From the NCBI GenBank assembly GCA_007449985.2, contig VIIQ02000647.1, positions 124,001 through 188,000 of the forward strand: 64,000 nucleotides of DNA, given 5' to 3'. The notes beneath the pieces are model-generated. The model did no database searches. It had not been told where the DNA came from and was given only the letters and a program-made list of their open reading frames with translations. Below are positions 31,376-43,400 of this stretch, piece after piece (positions within the stretch are counted from its first letter, which is position 1; each line of letters starts with the position of its first letter). This stretch comes from Desmodesmus armatus (taxonomy: Eukaryota > Chlorophyta > Chlorophyceae > Sphaeropleales > Scenedesmaceae). The position numbers and the translations under genes were made by a program.

Positions 31376-34300
31376 CTTCCAAACGGGTTGAGATCTTGCA
31401 CGACCTTGGGCTGTCCCAACAGACAGCTTTTCACCCCCAGAATCAACCAGGAGCATAATATAATCGCCTGTGCTGCTACACCACTGACTGGCGAGCTGGG
31501 ACACAACACCCCCTGATTAGATGCCCCCTTGTGCACCATGCTCACGCAGCCTCGCTCTTATCAACCGCACCCATAACCCGCACAACCCTGGACCACCCCC
31601 ATCCACAAGCGCCACTCTCCAGGCAGGCAGCTTGCCAAGTAGTGCTTGTGCACAAAGTGACAGAGCAGCAGTGGCCAGCTGTGGACATCATGTGTTGCCT
31701 GGGCAACATACGCAAACATCCCTGCTGTAAAGCAGGCCACACAATGTATCCTGGAAACTGCCGGCACCCTTATCACCAGAGGGCAAAGTCGCCTCTGGAT
31801 CCTGGAAGCTGTTGGCACCCTTATCACCAGAAAGCAAAGTCCCCTTGCCCTAGGGGCCACCGGGCTGCCAAAGGTGCAAGGATGATAACCAAACGGCGGA
31901 CCTCATGTGCAGCCGTGAACAATGACAACACAGACATCATGATGGGCACAGGGACATCATGCATAGGACAGGGCATGTGCATCGGTGCATTGCGCACAGG
32001 CGTCTGTGCCACAGGACATGGTAAGTGTGACATGCCTGACAACTGAACCCAACACTGCTGGTCGTGTTTGTGCCAGCCATGCCCTTGATAAATGCATGTG
32101 CGATTATGGACTTGCGCCTTGAACAGCGGCTAGATGCGCAGCACCGCGGGGTCGGCTCAGCGCCAATCCCCCACCCTCACCGCCCACCGCATCACGTGTA
32201 TTCTGCCATGCCTGTTGGTGTGGCAAGCATTCCGGCGCATGAAATGACAGGCAGTGGTGCCCGTTGAGTTGCGCTTGGTGCACCCATGCACACACCCATC
32301 GCAGCCAACAACACAGCATTCAAAGCGACAGGGAGGGCGCCATGCAACTGCATAGCCAGTAGTAACTCTCCCGTGCTGCTGCAGCACAGCAGCCGCTATT
32401 CGCGCTGTGCCAAGCTGCCCAACACTGTCAGCAGCAAACATGCACGCTGACTGATGCGATGCTCAGCCGCATCTTGTGAGAAGCTGACATCCCGCCACTG
32501 AATACGACAGCTGTGCGCATTATTTTGTGTTTTAGCCAACAGACCAAAACCCCAGCCACAGGCGCCACCGAACATCCGAACATCGTCAGCACTCACCCCC
32601 ATACAACCGCAGGAAGACAGCCCTACGCCCACCAGCAGGCGTGACGTACACTGCCAAAAAGGTTGTCGCGGCTGAGCGGGACTTAGGTATGCAGATGCAT
32701 GCAAGGGCCTTCAAAAGGCTTTGCATAGCCCAAGCTTAGGGCACGGATAACCCGAGATTAAGCAGACATCACAGGCCAGGGGCATACCCTGGCAGCAGCA
32801 GGGAGATGCAAGCTGCATAAACCTCACACAAGGCTATATCAAGAGCGAAAGCAAGACACACAAGGCACCTCCATAGGAGGTAGAGTAGATTGCAGGGCAA
32901 ATGCGTTTCCAAGGTGCCGCAAGCCGCCAAAACAAGTCCTTCTCCTGCCTGGACCAGTGTAGATGGCACAGACCAAGGATGGCGGGCCAACAAAAAGCAC
33001 GTACAGACCAGAGTAACCAAAAGAGAGGCCCCAGAGACAGGGAGGACCTGCCACAAAGGCCGTGACCCTGGGCTAGTTGCTCCAGGACCGGCAACATCAC
33101 CCAAGTCTTGTGCTCAACCACATCAGCGTACTTGTACATGTGTGCAAGTGGTGGTGCCCCAAGCAGCCACAAGGTGGTCCAACGGCTGGCAAGGCACCAG
33201 CTTGCGCCCTGCCCGCAAAACACAGATGATTTGCAGGCTCTGAACACACTGATACTGCACCTAGCACGCACCCAAGCCATGGGCGGGACCTGCAGGACAG
33301 CTCTGCTGCTCACTGTGCGCAATGCTCACAGTACTACCAGAACCTGCAGCTGGAGGAGATACTTGCAGTTCAGCACACTAACGCAAGCTCAGTCCGCACT
33401 TCAGCACACCGGTACAAGCACAGTCCGCACTAACTGCAATCAAGCTGTGATCAGAAAAAGAAGACTCGAGATCCATCCTTGCTGTACCGATACTTCCCGG
33501 TACAGACCGTACAGATCTTCACAGACAATCCACACACAGAGGGGACATTTCATCCGTCCAGGACATCCAGCAGACAATGAAAGCTTTTTTTTAATTGTTG
33601 AACTGCTGTCACACGTCGCAGATGAGGCCAATCTGCTTAGAGCCCTGAATCTTGCTGCAGCGATGTGCATGTTCAAGCCACCCCCAGATAAACACCGATT
33701 GCAGCACACACCCGTGATAAAGCAGTACAGTAGCAAAGCAGAAGGAAGATACATGCACTGATGACCTGGCCAGGCACAAAACACTTCTCTATGGCCGGGC
33801 GTCTTCAATTGCAGCTCAAGCAATCGCACAGACAGACCACTCTGCCAACTTGGTCTTTTAGACAAAGCAAAAGCAGGGATCTACACACTAGACACATGTA
33901 ACATTGCTCAATTACTTGCCAGACTTGAGCAATATTGACCGTGCAAGGTGTGGCAGTCGCCACACATACAGGCAAGGTACGACGGACCGAGCAGGAACCG
34001 CAAAGGCGGCACATGACAAGCGCCAGCCAGCGCTACATGACCGCATGAATGTGCAAAGGACACAGAAAGAGCAACAACAATGATGCCGCGCAGGATCTGC
34101 CACGCAATGGGTGTTGCGAGTTGGCAGGGCCGCAACACAACAGCTGCTAGCCCTGGTTCTCGCATGAATCTTGTGTCAACTGTGACTGACTGGCAAAATG
34201 TCCCTTTCAGGAGCCAAACAGGGCTCCTGGGACACATGCGCAGGCAAAACCTGTTCTAGGTGCGGTAGCGCCTTGCTCCATGCAGGCCGGCACGCTTGTG

Positions 34301-34815
34301 ATAAGTCATTTTCCTGCTTCACTCGGACGACAAGAAGAACATACCATGAGAGACATGCCTGCGTGGAGCCCAGTCAGGACTGCCCATGCGTGCTTGCACC
34401 TGCTTGCAGCCGGGGCAACTGCAGAGCACAGGCACTGCTTTGCCTTGTGACATTCAAACACCAGCTTGGCAATGCAACAACAGTGAAAACACAATGTAAT
34501 TTATGATAGTAGACACTCCACACTGGAGCGCGCCCTCCCCAACCAACACCTTCAGTCGCTGCGTCAGCGCAGCAAAACAAGACCCAAGCATCACCGACAA
34601 GCGCACCACCAAGCACCTGCTGGTGGTGCAAACAGTGCACACCGAGCCGGTCAGACCACTAAACCCACCACAAGGGGCCCAAGCCACTGCATCACCCAAC
34701 GCACAGCCCTCAACACACGGTCGCACCTGACCATGCATGTGGACTGATACGGTGTCAGCCGACAGCACGCGCCCCTGGAACGGGCACAGGCCGTCATGCA
34801 GTGCTTGTGCACCGG

Positions 34816-36369
34816 TCACAGCTGCCCCCACCCTTGGAGGACCAGCGCCTGGCTGGGGTTCACAATGCTGTGGGCAGAGTGCCAGGTGGCTGGCAGCCTC
34901 TCGCCGAGCACGTTGCAGGGGGCTGATGCTTGCCGTGCCTGCTGCTGCGCCTGCTCATGCTGCCTGAAAGACAGCCGCTGCTGCAGAAGGCTGCTGAGAG
35001 TGGGAGCGTCTGCGCCCTGCAGGGTGCTGGGGTTGTGCTGCAGGTGCTGCTGCAGCAGCCCTGGGCTGAAAGCAGGGGCCATGGGGTTGCCTGCTCCACT
35101 CACCGGCAGTGCTGAGCCTACAGTGATGATCTGTGGGGCGGATGCATGTCCTGCTGTCTGCAATGAGCTGTTGGCTGTCAGGCTGCCACCACTGCTGCCG
35201 CTGCCGCCGTGCATGTGCAGCAGCTGCACCAAGTCCTGATGCAGCTGCTGCATCGAGTCCATGCTGTGGTTCCCATTAGCAGTGACACTGTTCGTGCTGA
35301 GCAGTTGCTGCTGCAGGAGCAGCTCCTGCTGTTGCTGCTGCAGCTGCAGCAGCTGCTGCTGCGTCTTGTGCTGCTGCTTGAGCTGCAGCAGGCGCTTTAT
35401 GACACTGAGCTTGTTGATGTTCTGCTCAATCACATCCTGCTGGACCTCAAGTGCTGTCTCCCGGCTGGGCTCGCAGGTCAGGGCTGTCAGCAGCTCCTGC
35501 TCAGACAGGCCCAGCGAGGCCCACTGAGACAGGAGGGAGTCACAGCTGCTGACCTGTGGCGCTGACAGCAGCACTGCGTTGCTGCCGGACATGAACCCAC
35601 CCATGTGGCCCCCTGCCACAGGCATGGCAGATCCAGGGTAGGCCAGGATGCTGTCAGACATTGGGGCAGCAGAGCCGGGCCGCACCACAGGGTCGTGCTG
35701 GCAGGACATGGCCAGCACAGGGTGCTGCATGTCTGCAGGAGGCTGCCGCACTGGCTGCATGTGTGGCCCGCATGGGCCGCCAACCTGCAGGAAACCACTG
35801 CTGGGCTGCTGCTGCATTGTGCTGGGCCCTTGCACTGCTGCATGCGCCATGCACCCACTGCCCTGCACATACATGTGTGTGCTGACCACAGGCACGGACA
35901 GGCAGCCCTGCATGCTGCTGCTGTTGCAGGTGCTGGCCAGGCTGCCATCCAGGGCAGGGATGGGCCAGCCGCATGGCGCATTCGACACCAGCGCGAATGG
36001 CGACAGCTGCTGCTGTGGTTGAAGAGGCTGCTGCTGCTGCTGTAGCTGTGGCTGAGCGCCCAGAAAAGGTGTACAGGGCCCCCTTACAGTGGGCGCATGG
36101 CTGCCTGAGGTTGGCACCATGACTGTTGTGGATGGGTTACACAGGCCAGATGAGGGCAGTGGGCCTTGGCTGCTGGGGAGGCCGGCCCTCAAGCTGCTAG
36201 AATTCTGCTGCCCTGCTGGCGCTGCTGCCAGGCTGGCAGAGCTGATGTTGCGGCGGGGCTGTCTGTTCCTGCTGTCGGGGCTGTTGACCAGCAGGCAGCT
36301 GGTGCTGGCGTTGCGGCGGCGTTGCAGCTTGCTGCGGCTGTTTGAGCTGCTGCGACCCACCATGGGCAT
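34816..36369 (-). CDS. Gln/Met/Ser-rich protein of unknown function (about 517 aa)
   Basis: The longest uninterrupted frame of the window that is not caused by simple repeats. It starts MPMVGRSSSNSRSKLQRRRN (basic, Ser-rich) and continues with Pro/Gln-rich stretches. A helical segment, SLLSQWASLGLSEQELL, is followed by an acidic-to-basic helix (VQQDVIEQNINKLSVIKRLL) that runs into a poly-Gln/Leu coiled-coil-like region. It ends in a Gln-rich tail (LLQQRLSFRQHEQAQQQ). This composition suits a transcriptional or RNA-associated regulator, but no domain is identifiable. The first ATG may not be the true start, because upstream exons could join near 36380. It is divergent from the J-domain gene. 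Confidence 0.6.
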   Translation of the reverse strand: MPMVGRSSSNSRSKLQRRRNASTSCLLVNSPDSRNRQPRRNISSASLAAAPAGQQNSSSLRAGLPSSQGPLPSSGLCNPSTTVMVPTSGSHAPTVRGPCTPFLGAQPQLQQQQQPLQPQQQLSPFALVSNAPCGWPIPALDGSLASTCNSSSMQGCLSVPVVSTHMYVQGSGCMAHAAVQGPSTMQQQPSSGFLQVGGPCGPHMQPVRQPPADMQHPVLAMSCQHDPVVRPGSAAPMSDSILAYPGSAMPVAGGHMGGFMSGSNAVLLSAPQVSSCDSLLSQWASLGLSEQELLTALTCEPSRETALEVQQDVIEQNINKLSVIKRLLQLKQQHKTQQQLLQLQQQQQELLLQQQLLSTNSVTANGNHSMDSMQQLHQDLVQLLHMHGGSGSSGGSLTANSSLQTAGHASAPQIITVGSALPVSGAGNPMAPAFSPGLLQQHLQHNPSTLQGADAPTLSSLLQQRLSFRQHEQAQQQARQASAPCNVLGERLPATWHSAHSIVNPSQALVLQGWGQL

Positions 36370-37877
36370 GAAGACACCTTGCGGCAGGAGCGATACAAAA
36401 GATAGTAGAGATTGATGCTGTCCTCAGAACAGGTCCACTTTGCCTCTAGCTGCCTCTGACCGTCAAGCCTTTGCCTTGGGGAGGCGGAATCCCACTCAAA
36501 ATCTATCGGCAACACAGCAGCTGCAGTGCAGTTGTCTGCTTGAGGCAAGGGCCTGGAGGGTACTCCAATCCAGGTCCTAGTCCCACAGTATGTGCGTGAA
36601 ACACATACCAGTTCCTTTTGGTGTCGTCTGGTCGATACTCCCAGGGATACTCGACTTCGGGATACTCGACAGGACATCCTGGGTTGGGGATCCTGATGTC
36701 TTGTGTCCTGGGGGATCACCAGTGGTTATTGAACCACTCGTACCACCTGTCAAGCAAACAACGGAGAGTTATTGCACAAAACAAGTGCTACTTGCAGTCC
36801 CGCGAGCCTGGGAACCAGAACAGCACAACACAAACAGGACGGACCGGGCCTGTTTGGCGCAAGGAAGGGCCAGAGTGAGGCGCCTGGATGCTCACCGGTC
36901 GCCTCTCGAAGCGCCGCAAGCGACATCACAGTGCCTGGTCCCTGACAGTGCCTGGTTTGAGCTGATGGGCTGACGGTAACGCGTGTTCGCCTGTCTACAA
37001 CTATTGCTGTTTGGTTATTCTAACAGCCATCGAGGGGGGAAACGATGTGGTGATCCCTCACACAGACAGACAGATTCCGTATCCTTCCCCTCAGCCTCGA
37101 ACGGCTTGGCGGAGTACACAGGATTCAGTGCCTAGATCTCTTCTTCCTCCAGCAGGTCAATACATCAACTGGTGTGTGTCAGTTTCCCACTGGTGTCCCT
37201 TCAACTTCCAAATTTTCTGGACCTCCTGCCTGGCCTCCTGCCCCGGTGACCCTGTGGAAGTTCGTTTGGTAACTCCCTATGCCTTTTTGTTGGTCACGTC
37301 CCTCTCACTCCCAACACCTTCTGTTGGTCACGTCCCTCTCAATTAGGGTTTGATAGGCTCAGTCATGTGCACAGCACTGATGACAAACACACAAATTCGA
37401 GCGAGGCCGTTTGAAGACCTCAGAAAGCTTTTTGAAACGTTTTCTTATTCGGTGGTTAGAATAGGCTGACAACCTGAGCAGTTTAGTGCTCTGAAAGGTC
37501 ATTTTAGTCATGGCTAGCCCATCGAGTCAGTCCGCCCTGGGACCCGTCCGGAGGCTCTTAAGTTTCTCAAGGGACCTCCTTGATTGTGAGCTGTCCGATT
37601 GCCTGGGCGGGGCTTTCAATCGGGGCCCCCGGGTGGACGTTGTGGTCGCCATGATGTCAAAAATTATGGTCCCGGAGGCAGTTGGCAGCAGTGCAGGCAT
37701 GACCGACAACAATTGTCGAACCTTTCCTAGGATTCATTCTTCTAGCCAATGTCCAGCACCTGAGAAATCCCCCCATGTTTGCCCAGCACTTGTGCAGGGC
37801 AGCAGCAGCTAAGTGGTACTGTAGCAGGGGTATCCCTGTCGCCGTTGCATCCTTCCAGCTTTACAGGCATATCGTGA
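36370..37877. other. Divergent intergenic region with a compositionally distinct block
   Basis: Between the Gln-rich gene (-) and the J-domain gene (+). From about 36590 to 37760 the sequence loses the CAG/TGCATG character of the neighbourhood. It shows repeated GGGATACTCGAC (near 36645-36670) and a direct repeat TGTTGGTCACGTCCCTCTCA (near 37289 and 37322). A 100-codon frame at 37510-37812 has no known domain. A transposable-element fragment is plausible but not shown. Confidence 0.4.
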
Positions 37878-39543
37878 ATGGAGCGTCTGCTGGATAGAGC
37901 TTTCAACAAGGCTCATGGGGAAGCCACAGCTGTGCTTGACAGCGTGGCGTCTGCAGCGCCGCAAACCAAAGCAAAGCAGCAGAAGAGCAAAGACGACATG
38001 TTGCGAGAGCTATCCACACCCATGACAGCAGATGACGTTGTGCAACGCATCGGACTTGCTTTCAAAGATAAAGAATTTTTCAGGTAAGGCCCCATAACAT
38101 ACGATGTCGGGTGGGTCATTGCAACACTGCTGCTGTCATCCAGCAAACTTGCTGACAGCGCCAACAAACCCCCGCCCGCCTGCCACACTTGCAATCAACT
38201 ACTATACTTCGAATCAGGTTGCTGCAGCTCCCAGGCCCGGAATTGAGTCAGCTTGGCAGGGCGGTGTGGAATGTCAGCAGCAGTGACCTCAGCAAGGCAT
38301 ACAGGAAGCTGTCGCTGCTGGTCCATCCTGACAAAGCCCCTAGCCCTGAGGCTCGGCAGGCATTCGAGCAGCTGAAGGAGGCGTACAACGAACTCAGGGA
38401 CTCAGACAAACTCGTGAGTGACTTGAGTGCGCTGTGTGCTGGTTGAGTGAGTGGGCACCTGCATCAAAACAGAGCCCAGGACAGTTGCACGTTTGGTGCT
38501 TTCTCCGGCCACTGGCAGTAGGCAGTCTCACCGCCAGCATCACAAGCCGATGCCAGTCGCATACCCAAGCCCAAATTTCACTGCCAGCACCAACGGCAAC
38601 AGGCAAAGAGGCAGGCCGTTGCGCCACAGCAGCCATGCTGCACTCAGCAGCTCTCCCCAGCACAGGTGCACAGCGCTGCAACACTACCGCCCACAGCTTC
38701 CAGCCTGGGGCACAGCAAAGTGTGTGTGGTGATCATGCTGGTGTCTCTGTCGACAGAGAGTGTACATGCTAAACATGCATGTGATCTGACTGTGTGTGCT
38801 GGTGGTGTGTGCGACAGGCTGCCAGGCTGAGGGATGCTGAGCCCGCCCTGCAGAAAGCAGCCGAGCGGGCTGCAGCGACTGCCAGCGTGTCGGACAAGGT
38901 CGGGCTGAATGCAGCTGCAGAGGAGCTTAAAGCTAAGCTGCGGCAGCAGGAGGTGTGTGGAGAGAGCTGTGCTGGCCTTGTGTCGCTCCTGCATTCATCC
39001 AGCCACCAGTGACACAAACAGCGTGTGCCATCAATCGCAACTTAAAAGGGGTCAGGTCATGCGTCTGGACAGCCAGTGATGCGTCATGTCACCAAAATCC
39101 AAGCATCTCTTGCACCGTTTCCCGCCAGCAGGAGGTTGCATGGTTGCATGTGGCACAACCGGTTGACACAGGTTGCAACATGCATGCCAGCACAGCTACC
39201 CACCTTGCATGTGACGCTGGCAGACTGCTGTGGTGCTGCTGTCCTGCAGGCCAAGAGCTTCCAGGCAGAGATACAGAAGCAGATGCAGCAGCGGGCAGCA
39301 CAGGCAGCACTACGGAAGCAGCGAGCGCAGGCCAGCCGGTACAAGCAGGATAGTGACAGCGGGGAGGGCTCAGACGGTGATGGCCACAAGAAGCAGGCAC
39401 AGCAACAGCATCAAAAGCGCAGCAACAGCAAACCGAAGGCAGCAAGGGCAGAGCCTGACAGCAGCAGCGGCAACGAGGGGGGGCAAGATGAGGAGGTCCG
39501 CAAGGGCAACGTTGCTAAGCGCAAAAAACCCCGGTTCATGTAG
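37878..39543 (+). CDS. J-domain (DnaJ-like) co-chaperone, probably nuclear
   Basis: J domains stimulate Hsp70 ATPase. Exons 37878-38083, 38218-38413, 38818-38952 and 39250-39543 join in phase (2, 0, 0), giving 276 residues. Exon 2 carries the J domain: VSSSDLSKAYRKLSLLVHPD with the diagnostic HPD, then AFEQLKEAYNELRD. Exon 1 leads in with TPMTADDVVQRIGLAFKDKE. Exons 3-4 are helical and charged (AARLRDAEPALQKAAERAAA, QAEIQKQMQQRAAQ), followed by a Ser/Asp/Gln-rich linker and a basic end KRKKPRFM. There is no Gly/Phe or zinc domain, so this is a class C (type III) J protein. The layout recalls DNAJC8-like splicing-associated proteins, but the match is only general. No frameshift. Confidence 0.85.
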
Positions 39544-40465
39544 CGCATCAGTGTGCGGCAGCTGGACCTTCACATATGGAAGTGCATTGGTTGCAGCCGC
39601 AATGCTGCTTTCTCTTTGTGTGCCGCTGCTGTAGCAGCGCGCGATATCACCGTCCTGAAGGTGCTTAGTGGTGCTGGGTCAGCAGCCACAGCAGTAGCGT
39701 TGCATGCGATGTGAGCTTTGAGCTCCAGTCAGCAACGTAATCAGCAATGCGCTAGCCGAGGCTGTGCCTTTTTAGCCATCGCTCTGCATGTCTCAGTGAC
39801 GTGAAGGGACTTCACAGCACAGTGCAACATGCTGCATGCGTGTCTGCCGCAGAGCGGCGGCAGACGCATGCAGCCTTGTGATAGCTTGTTTCCTGTGAGG
39901 CACTCTGGCCCGCCAGGTTGTTGGAGGGGTTGCTGTGTCCGTGGATACTGTCCGGATGCTGCACAGGTTGCACTGCCGAGTCCTGCAACATAGCTGAGTG
40001 AGGGGCGAGCAAGTCGGTGCACTTTGCAAAATTGCAAGCAGGCCCCTCTCTGGTTTCATCCCTGTTTGCTTTGGTTTTCCCTATACTTGCTCTACTATCC
40101 CGTGATATCAATAAATGGCTGGCATGAGCTCCTTGAGATTTACAGGTACAAGTGATACACTGATTGAGCGAGCTTGCACAGTCACCCATGCTTTGCATAC
40201 CAGCAAACTAGCTAGCACCAGTCACACGACCTTTCTGGTGCTGAACAGTGCCCAAGGAAGCTGTGGCTCTCACAGTGCCAAACCAGCCTTGCACCAGCTG
40301 AGCCGGTGACACTTCAGCCAGTAACTTACACCACACCACACAAACACCTCTTCACTTCAAGAGCATCCCTGCAGGAGCATACTGCTGCAGCATGCTGGGC
40401 ACGCCACATTAGTCAAGCTGGCAGATGCTCAGCCACTCTACTGCCCCAGCACGGTGCACTGTCAG
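39544..40465. other. Convergent 3' region between the J-domain gene (+) and inositol monophosphatase (-)
   Basis: The two genes end toward each other with 922 bp between stops. A strong hairpin lies at 39831-39874. Minus-strand TGTAA motifs occur (about 40138 and 40327 as TTACA on the plus strand) that could serve the phosphatase 3' end. I see no gene. Confidence 0.5.
39831..39874. repeat. Short hairpin in convergent intergenic region
   Basis: GCTGCATGCGTGTCTGCCGC pairs with GCGGCAGAC-GCATGCAGC across a short GA-rich loop, with a two-base bulge on the left arm. The stem is about 18 bp and GC-rich. It has no poly-T tail, so a bacterial-type terminator reading is not meant. Confidence 0.7.
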
Positions 40466-43400
40466 CTAGCTGCTGGCCCCTTTGGGTGCTGCTGCTGGCG
40501 TTGCTGCTGGTGCCGGTGGCTCTTCCGGACTGGTTTTGCAGGCTGCCAGCAGCCGCGCCACCGCGGGGCCTATGTGTGCGTTGGACCCCAGCACACGCCT
40601 GCTCATGACGCCCCAGGGGCCGCCAGCGGGATCCAGCAGCACGCCGCCTGCCTCCTGCAGGATGATGGCTCCTGCAGCGTGAGAAAGCACACATATCAGA
40701 TTATAGTATGATATAAACATAGAACATATAGTGTATTATGACATAGCCTCCTGCAGAATGATGGCTCCTGCAGCGTCAGAAAACACCCACAGAACCATGC
40801 AGACAGCTGGTTGATCAGACATGTATGTATCAAACTGAGCTTCTATCTCAACCATACAGACCTAGTGACAGCCGATGGTTGGACGTATGGACTGATATGC
40901 GTGGCTGGTGCCACTTGATGCGCCATGTTCCATGCAACCCTTGCTCCAAAGTGCTGCTGCTTTCTGCATCGTCTGCTGCAGCATGCTAAAAGTTTGATGC
41001 AGTATGCACCTGCATCCAAACGAATCAATCCCGGGCTGACACTCCAGTGCTGCAAACTGCCCTTGCTAGCAGTGGTTTCACTTGCATAACCCCCAGCCCC
41101 CAAAATAGTAGTACCCCAACATTACCAGCAGCAACCTGTGCCCCACATCTGGCTACGTGTCACTTCTGAATGCCCGTCGTAACCCAGAGCAAAATGTCAA
41201 TTGTTTTGTGTTGCGATCATCGCAACATGTGATATGAGCAGCCTGTGCTGTCTCTGCCATGCAACTGCAGCAGACATTGGGCATACCTGCTGCAACGTCC
41301 CAGCAGCCGCCAAACCCTATCTCGTAAAACGCGTCCAGCCGCCCGCAGGCCACCCCCGCCAGGTTCATCGCACATGACCCGCAGCAGCGGACACTGCATT
41401 GACAGAACCCGCAGCCACAACAAACTTGTCAGTTCCGCGTGTAGTGCATGCTGGCTTGGTGTAACAAATCAACACAAGAGACTTCCATTGTGCTGTGGGG
41501 TGGTGTGTTGTGTTGAGTCAGTGGGCTACCAGCATGGTGCAGCAGGGTCAGTGGAATGGGCATCTTTGGCGTGCCACGCTGGCAGTCTGTACTGCAGCCT
41601 ACACTGCAGCATGTGCTGCAGCCTGTATTGCAGCCTGTCTGCAGTCTGTACTGCAGCCTGTGCTGCAGCTATACTGCAGCCTGTACTGCAGCTATACTAC
41701 AGAGCTGTTTCTCAACTGCTGAGCTGCGCCCATACTATGGCTTGCTGAGCTGCAGCCATATTGTGGCTAATGCTGAACTGCCGCCATAATATGGCTAGTG
41801 CTGAACTGCAGCCATAATATGGCTAGTGCTGAGCTGCAGCCATACTATGGCTGATGCTGAGCTGCAGCCATATATGTCCTGTAGTACAGGACAGCAGTGC
41901 TGGGCCCAGTGCATCATTACCTCCGGAGCAAGTAGTCAAATGGTTCAGAAAGTCATGCCACAGTCTCCCTTGCCAAGTGAGTGCAAGCCTCACCTGCGCA
42001 TTTTGGCAATCAAGGTCTGCATGCGCTCAAACACGGCTGCCACAGTCTCGGGAGACCGCATGGTGCCGACCTCCGTAGCAAAAAGACCCTTTCTCAAGTC
42101 TGCAGGCGCACAGCACAGCACAGCACAGCAAAGCACTCATTCGTCTTGCACATGGTGCATCTTTTTCCAGTTATTGCTGTGAAACGGTGTTGACTTTTTT
42201 TCACATGCGCAAGAGCCTGTGTCTTGTCGTGAGGTGACTTGGTCAATACTGTGGTTTGCTGAGCCAAGCGCAACGGGCCCCTGGTGCCTGATGCTCAAGC
42301 CTCTGCAACAGTCCCCCAGCAAAACGTATTTATGGGGAAGAAAAATGTTACACGCAGACACATTCGCCACACATCAATGGCATTGCCTGCCAGGGTTGAA
42401 TTGGTTGAAACACTAAGGTGGGGAAAAACCCCGATCCCCGTCAGTGGTTTGCACCACCTACACCAGATAGTAGCCTGATTCAAAGCAAGACAGCAAAGGA
42501 GACTTCATTGACATCCTGAGGCAACACGGCAACCTTGTACAGAAGTGGGAAGCAAACAGCTAGGATCCAGCAGGCAGCAGCACCAAGAAATACCCCTTGT
42601 CAGGTCAGATACCCAAAGTCAGCCCAAGAAGGCGCGCCCGGCGCACTTTCATCTTGTACAGAGTGTATGCCAACGCAGACTGCTCTCCATGTTGAGACAC
42701 TGATCGCACACATTCAGGGTCGTCCAGTACCACAGCATCAGACAGGGGGAAGGCCGGGCAAGCGGCGCGCAAATCATCGTAAACAGGGCACTCCAACAGG
42801 AAGTGCTTCAAGTCTTCCACATTACGACTAGTTCCTGTCCTTGCCAGTACAGCTTGGCGGTGGGCCAAGGTAGCATCCTCTCCACAACACAATTGACACA
42901 GGCGGTCAGCACGGGGCACAGAGACCCTTCGCTTACGGCCCTGTTCTATTTCAAGGTGGGCTGAACCAATACGCAACTGGGCAAGGTTACGCGCTACATC
43001 AAAGGGCAGGCACAACTTGATATGCGGAGGGGCATCGTCCCTTGAGAAGGGGTTGAAGCCAGGATCTAGCGGGTAGACCCATGCATGATGTGTAAGCTTG
43101 TGAATGCCGATAGAAGGGGCGGAGCGTGGGTCACCTTGGGTGAGACCTCGCCACCGGGCCCTGAATAGGGCAGCCAGCGCGGCCTGCACTGCAGACTCCT
43201 CCCACCTCTGTTGCATCACCCAGTCAAGGGACTGCTGCTGCCAATCACCAGCAAGCAACTGCAACGAGCACATAGTTTGCAGGAAACAAGAGGACCAACA
43301 CTCGCGACAACCTGCAAGTGCAAGCGCGACATCCTCACGCCACACACACCCCGCCAGGGATCTCGGCTGATCGTCACGAGCATCAGACAACTTCGTCCAC

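Larger units (their letters stand above)
22661..34815. other. 12 kb region without a supported gene
   Basis: Open frames are short on both strands and carry no domain I recognise; none chains through splice sites into a family. Local repeats are present: an approximately 75 bp imperfect duplication near 22737-22850, diverged 45-50 bp repeats near 23690-23800, a 10 bp array at 26025-26074 and a CA microsatellite at 31300-31373. Composition near 30340-30760 differs (A runs, more CpG). It may hold lineage-specific genes, non-coding RNAs or old transposon debris. Confidence 0.5.

Noticed and set aside
31170..31545. Frames rich in Val-Cys or Thr-His over 31300-31373
   Set aside because: Caused by a CA microsatellite.
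32769..33322. Two overlapping minus-strand frames with hydrophobic stretches, possible membrane protein
   Set aside because: No family resemblance, two frames of similar quality compete, and no convincing splice partners.
37510..37812. 100-codon plus-strand frame as a separate gene
   Set aside because: No recognisable domain and it lies in a suspected insertion; kept only as part of the compositional block.
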